A DNA stretch of 64,000 nucleotides, from assembly GCF_000004075.3 (NCBI RefSeq), contig NC_026660.2, positions 3,596,001 to 3,660,000 of the forward strand, read 5' to 3'. The notes under the pieces were generated by a model, which had not been told where the DNA came from, made no database searches, and worked only from the letters and a program-made list of their open reading frames with translations. A program made the position numbers and the translations under genes. Shown in pieces: positions 1 to 12,764 of this stretch (the first letter of the stretch is position 1; every line of letters begins with the position of its first letter). This DNA comes from Cucumis sativus. Its lineage: Eukaryota > Streptophyta > Magnoliopsida > Cucurbitales > Cucurbitaceae.

Positions 1-348
1 AATGTGTGAATTTGGGTGAGAAAGGTCTAGGCAATCTAGTTAATAATGTACCATTGTCAACTCACATTGAGTGACGTATGCGCTTGCAAAGTAAGATCTC
101 GCATTGCAGATGTGTGGTAGTAGTCCAATATAAAGGGTGAGTGATGAGTTCTATTTATGTTTACATCGTTTAAGTAAACCAAAGTAGAGGGGATGTTTGA
201 CCCGAAGGGATTATTATATTTCTCTCATTGTTTGGTCCAAGGTGCTTATGAGCCCCCATGCAACAGAAACAATATCGATTTTTATGCTTTTTTTCTTTAA
301 CTCTATTTGATACTGTATTATTTGTGCTGATTCTGGAATATTATTTAG
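1..348 (+). other. Probable intron upstream of the glycosyltransferase exon
   Basis: No coding frame or family similarity is visible here. The stretch ends in a T-rich tract and an AG at 347-348, directly before the in-frame UGT exon, so it is best read as the 3' part of an intron. The catalytic N-terminal half of the enzyme is not present in these 348 bases and must lie upstream, if it exists. Confidence 0.5.
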
Positions 349-1298
349 GCAATTCCCGTGGGTCCCTTAGTTGAAGAACAAGAAGAAGACATCGTGGTAT
401 TAGCAGAAAGTTTCGAAAAATGGCTAAACAAAAAGGAGAAAAGATCTTGCATACTCGTGTCTTTCGGAAGCGAGTTTTACTTATCCAAAGGAGATATGGA
501 AGAGATCGCTCATGGCTTAGAGTTGAGCCACGTGAACTTCATATGGGTGGTGAGGTTTCCGGGGAGCGGCGAACAAGGAGAAAGAAAGAAGAAGAAGAAC
601 GTTGTAGAAGAAGAACTCCCAAAAGGGTTTTTAGAGAGAGTTGGAGAGAGAGGAATGGTGGTAGAAGAGTGGGTCCCACAAGTTCAGATCTTGAAGCATC
701 GGAGCACCGGCGGGTTCCTCAGCCACTGTGGGTGGAGCTCTGTCTTAGAGAGCATCAAGTCTGGCGTTCCAATCATCGCTGCCCCAATGCAACTCGATCA
801 ACCGTTGAATGCCAGGTAGCACTTTTCTACATCCACACACATATATACAAACCAATAATTAGGTGCAGCCTAGTCCGATGCACATCATTTTCATTTTGTT
901 CACATAAACATATGCACAATAAATCTATATTTGTTATACTACTAATATCTACAAATGTCAATGAAAATAATCACATGCATACTGATGATGTCTTGGATTT
1001 CAGGCTAGTAGAGCACCTCGGCGTTGGTGTCGTAGTGGAGAGAAGTGATGGCGGCAGGCTATGTCGGAGAGAGGTGGCAAGAGCTGTGAGGGAGGTGGTG
1101 GCGGAGGAAAGTGGGAAGAGAGTGAGGGAGAAGGTGAAGGAGGTTGCAAAGATTATGAAGGAGAAAGGTGATGAAGGTGAGATGGAGGTTGTTGTGGAAG
1201 AGATAACGAAGCTATGTAGAAGGAAAAGGAAAGGTTTACAAAGCAATTGGTGTAGAACTTCCATGGATTCACATTGCTGTGAAGTCATGGAAGATTGA
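349..1298 (+). CDS. UDP-glycosyltransferase (UGT94-like), 3' exons only
   Basis: This is the C-terminal, UDP-sugar-binding half of a family-1 plant glycosyltransferase, which moves a sugar from UDP-sugar to a small molecule or to an existing glycoside in the cytosol. Exons are 349-815 and 1004-1298. The join AG|G restores an Arg codon (PLNAR-LVEHLG). The 44-residue PSPG box is complete, from WVPQVQILKH to MQLDQ. Its last residue is Gln, as in glucose users. The usual HCGWNS is HCGWSS here. Wording around PLNARLVEHLGVGVVVERS resembles the UGT94 (sugar-sugar glucosyltransferase) group known from cucurbits. The stop is at 1296-1298, after a basic tail (LCRRKRKG). No start codon or acceptor-binding domain is in the window, so I cannot tell an intact gene from a truncated copy. 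Confidence 0.85.
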
Positions 1299-3201
1299 TG
1301 ATCATAATGGTGCAACACCCAATAAAGAGAGCCTCCTCGCAAATAAGTTAAAAGTAGAAGAAATATCATGTAAAATTTTCATAGTAATTATACACAAAAA
1401 CAATAAGTTCAGAAATAATTGTTTTATGGTTTCAACATTTTTACTTTCATTCATTAATTTTTGTTTTTGTTTTGATTCACGTCATTTATTTTTTAGTTAG
1501 ATTATTAATTCATATTGGTTGAAGTTATTGAACTTTGATGATAACACGGTGTAACAACCAACAAATGTTTATATTTCAATAGTTGGTGCTGGTGCCAAAT
1601 TATAACACATGGCATGACAACGAAACGATAAATTTATAATTTAAAAAAAAGCATAACCACACAAGCTCTAATGATTAAGTCATAAAGCAAATATGTGTTG
1701 CAAACAAAAAATTCGAGAACATTAGAGTGAATTTACTTCCTTTGAAGTCATAATGATATGTAACTAATTAAGTCATCTTTTGTGAGTTTGGTACAACATT
1801 GATCAAAGAAACGCGTGGAGAGAAGCTTGGTGAACAAGTCAACAACTAGCTAGGATGAAATAAAGTGAGCAGAGAGATCCTTGCAAAACAACATTTTCTC
1901 CCGAGAAAAATGATAATCAATTTCAATGTGTTTAGTACTTGAAGAAAAATAGGATTACTTACAAGAGAAATGGTAGAAACATTGTTACACCACAATACCG
2001 AAAGATCATGAAGATATACATGGAGATCTCACAACTCATGAAGCCAATAAACATAGCAAGTGCCCGATATTCAACTTTGGTGGAAGGAGTGAGAGATCAT
2101 GGTCCTTCGCTACGTGGGAGTGTGATTCGCTAACACATGCGAAAATATGCAATGTTTTCATGATAAGACTTAGTAGACCCACAAATATATGAAAGTCGAC
2201 CGTTTGAGCTTTTTTGAATAGCAAAATTCAAATAACCACAAATCTCAACTCGAATTCTAGAGTAAATTTTGAGATGTGTATTTAAAAACATGTATGTATG
2301 TAAGTGCGTATATTTATGTGTGTGTATGTATGTATATATGTATACTAGACCATTTTAAATGAAAAATAAAATAATATAGAGACTTTTGAATCGACTATTA
2401 TTTATATTTTTTATCACTACACAATTCATCACGTCACACTCTTATCTTTTTAGTTTTTTTTTAATTTCTATCTCTAAACTTTGAAATCACCACCAAATTT
2501 TGGAGGACATAAACTTGGGTGCTCTTAGAGTCCAAACTTAAGAAAGGACATCCACAGTCAAAATTTATGAACGTGAGGATGCTTTTGAGAATAAAAGAAT
2601 ATTATAATTTCTTTTATAAATTTTTCATCCAACATATATATATATATAAAAGTAAATGTTAGTATACATGACTTAATTTAACTAGCCCCTTCAATAATTG
2701 ATACATAAGGTCAAGAGTGTTATGGTGTATTGCCTATCTATCTCATAGGGCAACTTAATCACTTTGGGATAGGAGAGTGACTATCATACGTCCACACCAA
2801 GGGTAGTTAGTGATGTGGTTTGAGATTTTTGTTTATTGTTTTGAGTTGCTTAGAACTCAATTAAGCAACTTCTCTTCTTCGAACTTTCAAGCTCTTTCTA
2901 CATAGTTTTCTTTCATTTGGTTGTGTTTGTGTTTTAGCTTCGAGCTCTACACTTCAATTCTTTGTAAAATAATAATAATAATAATAAATACGCTATAAAT
3001 AATCGGTTTCGGTCACTTGCCCTTATCGTCAGACGTGGGATTTCGTCTCTATAAATTTGTTCGGAGATCAGAGCGAATATAGTTCCCTCTCTCGAACGTA
3101 TGGGATGAAAGCAGTTCCCGTTCCTCAAGAAATTTCTTGCTTGTGATTCTTGATTTCAAAAAATGGAAGCTTAAGCGAGGGATTATCACAGACACGATCA
3201 A
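1299..3201. other. Intergenic region between the UGT and XS genes
   Basis: Apart from the copia remnant, this holds a TATG/TGTG-rich low-complexity run near 2280-2345 and an AT-rich stretch. An (ATA)n microsatellite at about 2969-2997 lies roughly 200-500 bases ahead of the XS-domain gene and may be in its promoter or leader. No coding region was recognised. Confidence 0.6.
1790..2225 (-). mobile_element. Degenerate Ty1/copia remnant (RNase H region)
   Basis: The minus strand reads as the RNase H end of a copia polyprotein. About 2030-2100 gives STKVEYRALA, matching the usual (S/T)EAEYRAL block. About 1875-1945 gives TKHIEIDYHFSREK, the usual TKHIEIDCHFVREK block, followed by a VDLFTKLLS stretch. 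Frames are broken by stops and shifts, so this is a dead fragment. No LTRs are visible. It lies in the gap between the UGT and XS-domain genes. Confidence 0.7.
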
Positions 3202-3474
3202 ATGGATTCTCAAAAACGACCTCCCAAGGTTTGAAATTTTTTCTCAGTTTGGTAATCCCTTTATCAGCTTTTCGTTAGATTTTTATTGCATTTCTTTTTT
3301 CCAGATAGCGCTCCACATTCCTCCTGTTCGATATTTCGAGTGGGTGAGTTAGGTCATTGGAATTGAAGGTTTCTGCTTGTTTATTCCGACTATTTAGTGC
3401 GAAACAATCGATTTCGACGATTCTAGGGTATTATTCAAGGATTTGTTAGGAGTAATTCAACTAATTACTTAAAG

Positions 3475-6400
3475 ATGCAATGTCGAAGGCATGAAGATTA
3501 CTATGTTAGAGAGCCCGAAAATATGGAACTGCATGTACAAGATCGACTCCATCTTGATCATGGTCGATATGGTATGCCCCGGCGGGAGACACTGGATCGA
3601 TCTCCACGTCTTAGGAGAAGTTTGAGCCCTCATAGATTTGGTGGTTCCCGACGCGAAGTGGGTTTGGTTCATAGGGTTGATAACACTGAAAGGAGGGGCG
3701 GGGATTGGCATCTGAGAACTGGAAGGAACAATGATATTGAGTTAAGTTCACATTCTTATGGTCAATCGAGGAAAGTGCTCAACTATGAGGAAGGGTTCCT
3801 GCACAATGATCACAGGCAACATTCAGATTTGCAGCAGGTTTCACCTGAACCAAGGAGATTTTCTGCTGACAATGATGAAGTTGTTGACTATAAACATGAC
3901 GTTCGGTATAGGCATGGTGATTTGAGAATTAGGAAAGAGAGGGAAATTATTGAAGGGAGATGGTCAGATGGCCGTGGGCAAAGGTTGACGGATCAGAAAC
4001 TTTTGGCTATAGAAGAGGGCAATGGGATGGGATCTTATAATTCACATCCTGGTATTGGATCTACGGCAGTTCATAAAGACTTCTTTCCATCTCCCCTGAG
4101 TTTGGCTGTGGATATGCGAAGTCTTGACAATGAAAGACTCCAATTTCGAAACCATGGAGTTTCTGATAAACCTCAGGTCACAGATTCACAAGAAGCTCAA
4201 GAAGGCCAGAGGTTTAATTCAAGGAATATTGGATATGCTGCAAGTTCAGGATTTTGTTCCAGAGGAAACGAGAGCTCTTCGTCAGGACCCCTGACAAGCC
4301 AGTGTTTGGAATCTTATCGTGATGGCCATTACTTTCAAATTTCAGATGAGTTTTCAACAAGGAACCATGGAGACATTGTGGACCCTGTAGAGTTTAATTC
4401 ATATGGAAAAAGGACCCTTGTAGATACAGCAATTGATCTTCAAGGTGGAAAAAGGAATCTTACTCATCAACGAGGAAAAAATAGTCCTAGAGGGGAGCAC
4501 GGGAGCTATTTTTATTCTAAACCTGAGAGAACAGTGAATAATTCAAATGAAGATCCATCTCGTGTGGTGCAGAAAATTACTCAAACACGTGGTTATGTTG
4601 ATTACGCCAGTACAGTTGTTTCTGATCATGGAGACTTTTCAAGAACTAAAGTTGCAAACACTAGTATGCTGAGATTACAAAAAGCTGATGACTCATATGC
4701 AAACTATAGAACTGGAATAGCACTTGACCATTATAGACTTAGAAAACAGACAGCGTTAGATTACCCTGATATAGGACCAAGCACAGAAGAAATAAACGAT
4801 GACAATGAATATGCAGGTGCTGGATCCATCTATCCTGATGTGGGGAGAGTAACTCAAGATTATGAAAGGTCACACATTAACCATTCTCAGTATGGTCAAA
4901 CATCTTACGCAATAACGGATCATGGCCCTGAAAGAGAAGTAGGTTCATATTATTTGAAGGAGAGGTTGCATAGGTCCAACATGTCCAAGTGCGATGGAGA
5001 GGTTTACAGAAGTACTGAAAGAGTGCAGAGAATGACAAAGGGTGTTCGCACTTATAATTTGAGGGAGGATCATATGCAAAAAAGAAAGTACTTTGAGGAA
5101 GATATGAACTTACTCGATCATAGAATAGCTACATCACGTGAAAATGCACCCAGTAGGCTTGTGGATTTATATGATAGTGGTGAACAGTGGAGGGATGATG
5201 GAAACGATCGCAGATATATATCCAAGAAAGCAGGATTTGACCACAACAAATATAAGAAGCCAAATACGAAATATAATCGTCATAATTTTGCTGATTCACA
5301 TGAAAGTTACTCAGATCATGCTCAAAAATATAAATCTGGTTCAAAAAATATGAAGGGCAATAAGAAGTATGGTCCTTCAAGCTGGATCAAGTCACAAAAT
5401 GTTGATCACAGAAATAGTTTGCATAAACCATTTAAAAGTTGGAAAAAAACTGAAGGGAATGATTACACTCGTGTAAATGATGATGGCTTGTCAGATGATT
5501 TGGTAATAACTACAGAATCTGAACCCCCTGAGGATTCTGAAGAGTTTAAACAATTGGTCCATGAGGCCTTTTTGAAGTGCTCAAAAATGTTGAATATGAA
5601 TCCTAGTGTCCGGAAAAAGTACAAGGAGCAAGGAAATGCCGGTAGTTTATATTGCATCATATGTGGCAGAAGGTCTGTCTTCTTCCCTATTTCCTAATCC
5701 TGGAGACTCCATTTCATATTTTGACTCAAGAGTTCCCTAATTGCTATTTTGCAACCATATTCAAGTAAGATTATAAGAACTAACCTCCAAGGTTTGGTTC
5801 TATGTGTTCCTTTGGGATGTAAGATTCAAATTGTATGGTCTCTGTGATTCTATGTTCTGTGTGTGTACCATCATCATTTTTCTTTTTGGTGGGTGAGGGG
5901 GAAATTAGAGTGGGGTATTTAATCTTGGAGCTTTTAAGGGTTCCCTTTTGACTGCTGCAAGGTGTTGATCATTAGACCTCTACTTCAAATGATAGCGGCT
6001 TCTATTTTGTTTGAGAATGATGACTAGCCATATACTTAAACCTACCCCTACCGCTTTCAAAAAGGTTTGTCATTTGATTGACCTTGGAAACTTGGAGTTG
6101 TTCAGAGCTAGCTTTGAGATTGTATTCTATTGGTCATTCTTCCAATTGTAGCAGTATTTCCTGTGAAATGCACAATCATGTCAAGGACTCCAAGTACTAG
6201 TGAAATGTATGGAAGTTGAGGTTATCCTCTACAGATATGTGTATATGTCTTTTTGTTTATCACTGGTTCATGGTGGTGATTATATATTCTATAAAGCACA
6301 CATCAACGCATGGATCATAGGAAATTTCCTTGGTATGTTGATCGGCCAATTTTCGTTTTCAATGTTTTGGAACTATAAGGGCAGTATCAGCTCAGAGAGA

Positions 6401-8886
6401 CCTTGGTTGGAGAGAGTATCTTTTGGATAAGAAACAATTTCACTCATGACATTAAATTACAAAAGGACTCCATATGGGGGAGTTACATAAAACCTCTCCA
6501 ATTAGAAGAGGGAAGAAAAACTATAGAAATGAAAAGGGGAGAGCAATTACACCATGTCACAACCAAACTAACTGTAGCTTCATAAAATCCGAGCTACAGA
6601 GGCTTTGATTTGGTTTTTCTTCTCCTCATGATATAACAAGTAGTGGATGTATGGCCAGTTCACTTTAGCAAGCCTTAGTTTTGCATGATGATATGGCCTC
6701 TTTTGATTTTTATCATCGTGCCATAACTATGCTCTTGAAAACGTTAGTTTCCTTAACTTATTTTGCAGAATTTAGGAGAGTATATCAATGGCTTGGACTT
6801 TCTGCCACCGTGCTATGCCTATGGTCCCCATTGCTGCTCAACTGCTTCTTTAGTGATAATGACCATTCTTTGACATGCATATTGATTTTTAGTGGTAGTT
6901 TACCGTGAAGATTATTGGAATTGGTCTGTGAAGTGGGCCATCCCAAGTACCAGCATGACAGAATTACTTGATAGATAATTTTTACCAGAGCACTCAAGGT
7001 TTTAATTTCTCTTTTACACAACGGGATGAAACATATAGGCCAGCGGCTACCATTTGATGGGGCAGTTTTAGATGTTAAGTCATTACAAAACATCATTTGA
7101 TGGTAGCTTGCTCTGTAATATAATCTTCATTTTGTGCTGTTACACCCATTATTACTTGTTAGAGATAGATATATATGTGGCATCTGATATAATATTCAAT
7201 TGGAAGAGTTGACGGTATAGAATATTGGGAGAACAATTAGGAACTCATATTTTGAATTTTTGGCCGTGGTTAATCCTCCAATTTCTTTATTTCAGCCCTA
7301 GTGGAGCAGAGCCTTCTATTGCTTTAAGGGATTTTGTTTAGTCCCATTTTTTTGTACAATTCATGTTTGCATTGCATTGAAGTTGGTTCCAGGTTTGTTA
7401 TCTTTCATAAGTTGAAAAAATCATAACTCACCTGTGTGGTTTTTGGAAAATCGTGAAAATATTGAGGCTAACATGGTGGTTAAACATTCATGGATGGAGG
7501 TTAATTTGAGATTGTTGTCATGTTTTGATATTGATTTTCTTATGAAGTTTGTTGACTACCAATTGTTGCAAGATCAACTTCTAATCTCCAGTACTTTGAC
7601 TCTATGTAGTTCTGAATGTTAATTATTAGATTTCCCAAGGTGTAGTTCTGAAATCTTGGGGTTTAATTTCCTTGAATTAGATTTCCCAATGTAGTTCTGA
7701 ATGTTAAGCTGCTAAAGTTGTGACTTTTGAGTATGATCATCTTTGTGATTTTGATAGTCTTTACGTTTTTGAGCCTATTCAGTTTGCTGACGTCTACTGT
7801 CTTGACCAAAAACTGGTACCTTTTTGTAGGCATACTATTTGCCAGGAGTAACACATCTTTTTATTGACTCGTCACTAATTCCAGCTTTGCCTATTTGTGC
7901 CTTTGCAGCGACTCGAAGGAATTTATGAATAGTCAACGCCTGGTTAAGCATGCTTATATGTCCCACAAGGTAGGTTTGAAGGCTCAGCATTTAGGTCTTG
8001 CCAAAGCCATATGCGTTTTGATGGGATGGAACAGTGTCCATCCCCAGGACACTGTAACATGGGTTCCTGAGGTTTTGTCCAAGGAAGAAGCTGTGGTTCA
8101 GAAGGAGGATCTTATCATCTGGCCTCCTGTTATTATCATCCGCAACATTTCTCTGTCACACAACAGTCCTGATAAGTGGAGAGTCGTAACAATTGAAGCA
8201 CTCGAGTCTTTCTTGAGAAGTAAGTTATGTTTTATACTTCAAACTTATCTAATTAATTAGCATCTGGCAGATGTTTATACTTTACTTTTACCACATAGCA
8301 TGTCTATACCCAATCGGAAGTAAATTCTTTTCTTGTTTGTGAAAATCTATACGTTCTTGATGAAAGAAGTGGGTTTGAATTCCTCGCCTCTTCAACTTTG
8401 TGTGTGTATACATTTCATTCTCGAATGTGGGAGAATTAATGCTATTTTGTTAAATCATATGTTTGACCAAAGAGGAGGTGGATTCGAATTTCTTACCTTC
8501 ATAGTGTATACATATTATTATTCCCAGATTGTTAGATGTGGAAGCATTAACGCCACTGAATGACAGGTAAAAACCTGCTGAAGGGAAGAGTGAAAATGAG
8601 TTTGGGGTGTCCTGCAGATCAAAGCGTGATGGTGCTGAAGTTCCTGCCAACCTTCTCTGGTTTGACAGATGCAGAACGACTCCACAAATTCTTTTCCGAG
8701 AACAGACGAGGAAGAGAGGATTTTGAGGTGGCAAAGTGCAACTATGGCGAAGTTAAAATGGAGGGTAACAAAATAGAAGAGGAAGTTCTTTATGGATACT
8801 TAGGAACAGCAGAGGATTTGGTTGACGTTGAGCTCAATGTAAGGAAGTTTATGATAAAGAGCAAGAAGGAAATCTTGGAAATGTAA
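3475..8886 (+). CDS. XS-domain RNA-binding protein with Cys/His finger
   Basis: The XS domain is the RNA-binding fold shared with SGS3 and the FDM/IDN2 proteins of plant small-RNA pathways. This protein belongs to the less studied long XS proteins (Arabidopsis At3g22430 type, from memory). Exons are 3475-5672, 7909-8219 and 8567-8886. Phases close (CGR-S-DSKEF; FLR-S-KNLL) and give 942 aa. Residues 1 to about 720 are a charged, low-complexity region rich in Arg, Asp, His and Tyr. A finger-like CIIC with downstream H-x4-H lies at about 727-752. The XS domain runs from about 800 (DLIIWPPVIII) to 925, including DAERLHKFF and YGYLGTAEDL. Intron 1 is 2.2 kb. It is convergent with the EPL gene, about 400 bases away. 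A 22-codon in-frame upstream extension from 3202 is possible. The family match is strong; the molecular role is inferred. Confidence 0.9.
7625..7699. repeat. Short local direct repeat in XS intron 1
   Basis: Two copies of a unit starting ATTAGATTTCCCAA and continuing into TGTAGTTCTGAA lie at about 7625-7650 and 7675-7699. A further TAGTTCTGAATGTTAA copy flanks each side (about 7607 and 7693). It looks like a small local duplication; no element was recognised. Confidence 0.6.
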
Positions 8887-9289
8887 CTTGTAACATGATC
8901 ATCCTTTTCGAATTATTAATCAGTATCGCTAAAAATGTGAAGCCAAGCTGTTGCTTTTAGAACAATTTTGAGAATTGAACCATGGAAAGAGATAGAATAC
9001 TCCTATACTTGTGCTGATTGAATAGTTAAATTAGAGCAGATAGAGAGAAGAGTAATTCATCATATCATATAAGATATATAAAGTACACAAAGTTGGGTAT
9101 ATTTTCGACCTGGGAAAAATCAGGACATCTCATTGTACATAATGGGGTGATAGAGATTCATCTAAACATACAAAATAGGAATGTACACATTAATGAAATA
9201 CTATACAATATCAGTTAAAACAAAGAAAAAGCAGAAGCCATGGATTTAGATGAAAAATTGAATGTGGCTGTATCCTCGAAAGTAAAATT
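8887..9289. other. Convergent intergenic gap (3' ends of XS and EPL genes)
   Basis: This 403-bp AT-rich stretch must hold the 3' UTRs and polyadenylation regions of both genes, which run toward each other. No other feature is visible. With such short spacing the two transcripts could overlap at their 3' ends, but I cannot show this. Confidence 0.5.
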
Positions 9290-12200
9290 TCATTCGAGAA
9301 AACAAGCAGCAGCAGTGGCAGCAGCTTCAGGAGAGTCCGATGTTTCAATTGCTTCCGCAATTCTGAGTGCTGACATTGCTTTGTAGACGGCCAAATCTGC
9401 ATTCTCCAACAGCAATTGTGCTCTTTGCCGCTTACTAACAGCGTTTTCGATGCATTTCTCTACTGCTGCCTTTGATTCTTCATACTTCTGCATAGCATTC
9501 TGGTCCTCCACAGCATCTCGTCTCCAAAGTATGGCTGCACAATCACCTTCCGATTTAGAATTCGTACCCTTTCAATTCATTACTACTATTGCATACGTTG
9601 TAAAAAAGATCAAGAGATTAAGGTTTCATCTAAAACATATAAACTTCATTTTAGTCTTCAGATTTTGTCAACTCTTTAATAAAAATCTGAAGGAACATGT
9701 GTTTTAGGCTCTAGATGTGTCGACCAAAGTGAAAATGAAGTACTATGCGCCAGCAACCAACCAACGAGTCCAAATCGTGACTGAACAAAATATTGAATGA
9801 AAAATGACTTCCGAGTTCAATAAAAATCTGTTTTCCCAACTATTCCAGAATCAAATTTATACTTTTAAGCATAACTAACTACTTTAGGAACCTAGTTATT
9901 TAATACCATATACAAGGGTCAAAAGAGGGCACCTTTTAAAAATTTAAGTAGAAAATAGAACAAACTAAGATTTAAAACTTTTTTATCCGACTTTTCATTG
10001 TTGTTATCAAAACCGAAACCATGGTCTAAGAAATAAAAATAGTTTTTATCCGACTTTTTTTTAGAATTTGGCGACACAAAACCACCACAATTTTCAAAAC
10101 AGATATCAAAACGAAGGTTGTTGTCAAGAATTTTACCTTCCAAAATACTTGGTTGGGGAGTTCTACCACTCCCAGATTGGCTAGGCTGCCTTTTGAGTGA
10201 TCTTTTTCTCCGCATCATAGGTTTAGGGACCAGGGGAGGTTTCCTCTTCGATTGATAAGCCTGTGAATGAAAGTTCATCCAAATCTCCTCAACAAACCAA
10301 GTAAAAGCTTAAAAGGGTATTCAACCCTTGTAAACACTCAAAACAGATAGACCATGAAAAAGAAAATATTCTTAAATTGGATATGTATAGAAATTTCAGA
10401 GACTAGATTCACATACAAATCTTAGAAGTTAAAGCAGCGTGAGAAAAAGCTACCTGGAATACCCTTATCAGAGATGATTTTCTTTGTTTCCGTTTCTTTG
10501 TCCAATAAGTATATAAAGACTCTACAATCGAAGGGCTAGCGAGAGGCGTGCATATATCAGCAGGCGCTTTCTCGTCAGAAAAGGCATCAGGATTACAGTA
10601 AAATCCTTTCTCAAAAGCATCAACCATCGACTCAAAATTATCCTCTGAGAAACATTCTTGGTGCTTGTCTGTTGCAATAAGCCCATCATTAAACTCGATT
10701 AGCCATTCCTCATCTTCAGAATCCATGTCGTAGTTCGCTGTACTTTTTGTCATCGCTCTACATACCTCATCATCGTTTACAGAGATGTACGTATCTGGTC
10801 TTTGGAAAGAAGCACCGCTACTATCAACATAATCTGGAACTTCAGACACTCTTGGGACAGGAATAGCTTTAGCAATCAAACATGGTATATTGCGATCAGA
10901 ACACTCCTTGTACAAGTCCTTGAAAATAAACCAATCCCTTCGATTAGGAAACTCTAGCTTCCAACCATTATCTATCGACCACAATATTGCATGTGTAAAA
11001 CGATTGCAAGAAGAGGGCTTCATGACTCTTTCGGCTTTGTGGGTGTATCTAGTTGAACCATCTTTCTTCACGACTAGAAGCCATTCACACGATGCAGAGA
11101 ACTCTAACACAATATTGGCTCCCTCTTCTCTCAAACATTTATCGGCTTCTACTATCAATATATTTGCTTTGCAGCATGATGAGTCAACATCCATTGCTGA
11201 TCCCAATGCAGTAGAATTAGTTTCTCTGATGCGCCCAGCAGAATCTCTCACAGCTGAGCTCTTGTGCCTGTTGCAAGATGCTCCAGAAGGAAAAGATACA
11301 CCAAGTTTCACATCATCGACTGCTAAAGGTCCAATACTTTTTTGCATAGCAGCAAGAGAATGGCTCCTCGGTCTCCTAATTCTCAGTGAACTTCTCCTCT
11401 TCCTTATACCACGAGAGCTGAAACCATTTCTGTATTGCATGGTCCGAGTACCTAACCTTGTAGCTCTAACAGATGGATGTGAGACAGATCGGGTTTTAGG
11501 ACGATCAAATAAAAAGGCCATGGGTTTACGTTCCAAAGAACTTACAGGACTGGGAACATGTAGCTCTTCAACGCTGTCTTCTTCACTATCACTACTTATA
11601 TCTACATCTAACTGGTTGTTATTATATACAAGACGAGCCTGAATCCGAGTTACTCTAAGAAACATCTCGGAATACAAAAACATAAAAGGGAGAGGAATGG
11701 CGGAAAAATCCAAATGAAACATTGGAATGGATTGCCTGGACCCAAAAATCGCAAACATGCCACAACATCCCGTTGGAGGATAGCCCTGAAGGATAGGTTA
11801 AGTTCAAATTAATGAAATACCTCCTAACAGTAATAAAAAGTTCCACACATAAAATCAACAGTATTTATTTAGATCAAGAAACAACCAACAAAATCTGTAC
11901 ACATTTCATAAATTTTCATGACAGTACCCTATTATATTGAAGCTTAAAATTTTATTAAGAAACATATAAACATACAACTAGAATTAAGAAGGTACAATCC
12001 AATACCTGCAAGAAACGCATTCCCTTAAGAGCGAAAACTTCATTGATTGGATTAGATAACAAAAATGCAGAAAACTTGGCCACACTAAGGCCAGGACTCT
12101 TGAAATGTCTAAGAACCGTGAGTATAAAATCTGAAAAACAGCCACCATCGACACTACTCCCGGCAAAAATTGTAAGAGCACAATCACGGGGGTGCAAAAT

Positions 12201-12764
12201 CCTCTGCCTATGGAAATGCAGATTAGAAGTACGGCCACCTGCAGTAGACTCCCAATGCTCAACATCAGTCTTCCTCGATCTCTGTCTTCGAATGAACCGG
12301 AGTCCGAACATCCTATCCCCTGACAGAACATTATCACTCTCCATTTCATCAAAAACCTCCCCATCTTCCAAACGACCCCTCTTCCTCTTCCTTGAATAAA
12401 CTTTCCCAAACATTCTATCCACACCACTTGACTTGTCATCGTTACCAATCCTAGGAAAGACCTTCACTGGTTCAGGAACTTTCACAACACAGGCATCATC
12501 ATCCTCACGAATGTTAACAACGACAACCCTCTTTGGCTTGACATTTCGAACTTGAGTCCACTTCCCATGGAGCCTACCATGGCCACTTCCACCCCCATTT
12601 CCTCTGCCGTCAATAATAGGGTACCAATCACTAGCATCTTTTGACTTCTTAAGCTTCACTTCACCCGATTCAGGCCAAAGCCGTCTTCCAGACCTCAAAA
12701 CTCTAGCTCCATCACTACCCTTTACCAAACCAAACACTCTTGTCCTTCTCATCCCAGACGGCAT
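9290..12764 (-). CDS. Enhancer of polycomb-like protein (EPCR type)
   Basis: A nuclear chromatin protein of the plant enhancer-of-polycomb-like family. In Arabidopsis the EPCR1/EPCR2 proteins (At4g32620/At5g04670, from memory) are subunits of the PEAT complex (PWWP-EPCR-ARID-TRB), linked to histone acetylation state and heterochromatin. Minus-strand exons are 12006-12764, 10454-11785, 10137-10260 and 9290-9546. Phases close and give 823 aa. The start MPSGMRRTRVFG is chosen because it matches the usual family N-terminus, followed by RVLRSGRRLWP. Basic, Arg-rich and acidic stretches (SSDSEEDSVEE at about 290) precede the EPL1-like core with SEDEEWL. The hallmark WRRDAVEDQNAMQKYEESK begins at about residue 746, near the C-terminus. 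An in-frame ATG at 12917 would add 51 residues unlike the family. A telo-box-like site lies about 0.57 kb upstream. Confidence 0.92.

Noticed and set aside
420..1298. 292-codon plus-strand frame over the UGT
   Set aside because: Only its last part is the true second exon. The front is a wrong frame of exon 1 read through the intron, without UGT motifs.
971..1369. 132-codon minus-strand frame
   Set aside because: Antisense shadow of UGT exon 2; low-complexity Ser/Thr/Leu peptide.
8341..8560. Possible SINE in XS intron 2, with GGTTTGAATTCC and GGATTCGAATTTC strings
   Set aside because: The two strings resemble pol III B boxes, but I could not find an A box, a tail or a target duplication.
10890..11642. 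250-codon open frame on the plus strand
   Set aside because: It is antisense to the large EPL exon, which has family similarity and closing splice phases. The antisense peptide resembles nothing.
12043..12399. 118-codon plus-strand frame
   Set aside because: Antisense to EPL exon 1 with no recognisable domain.
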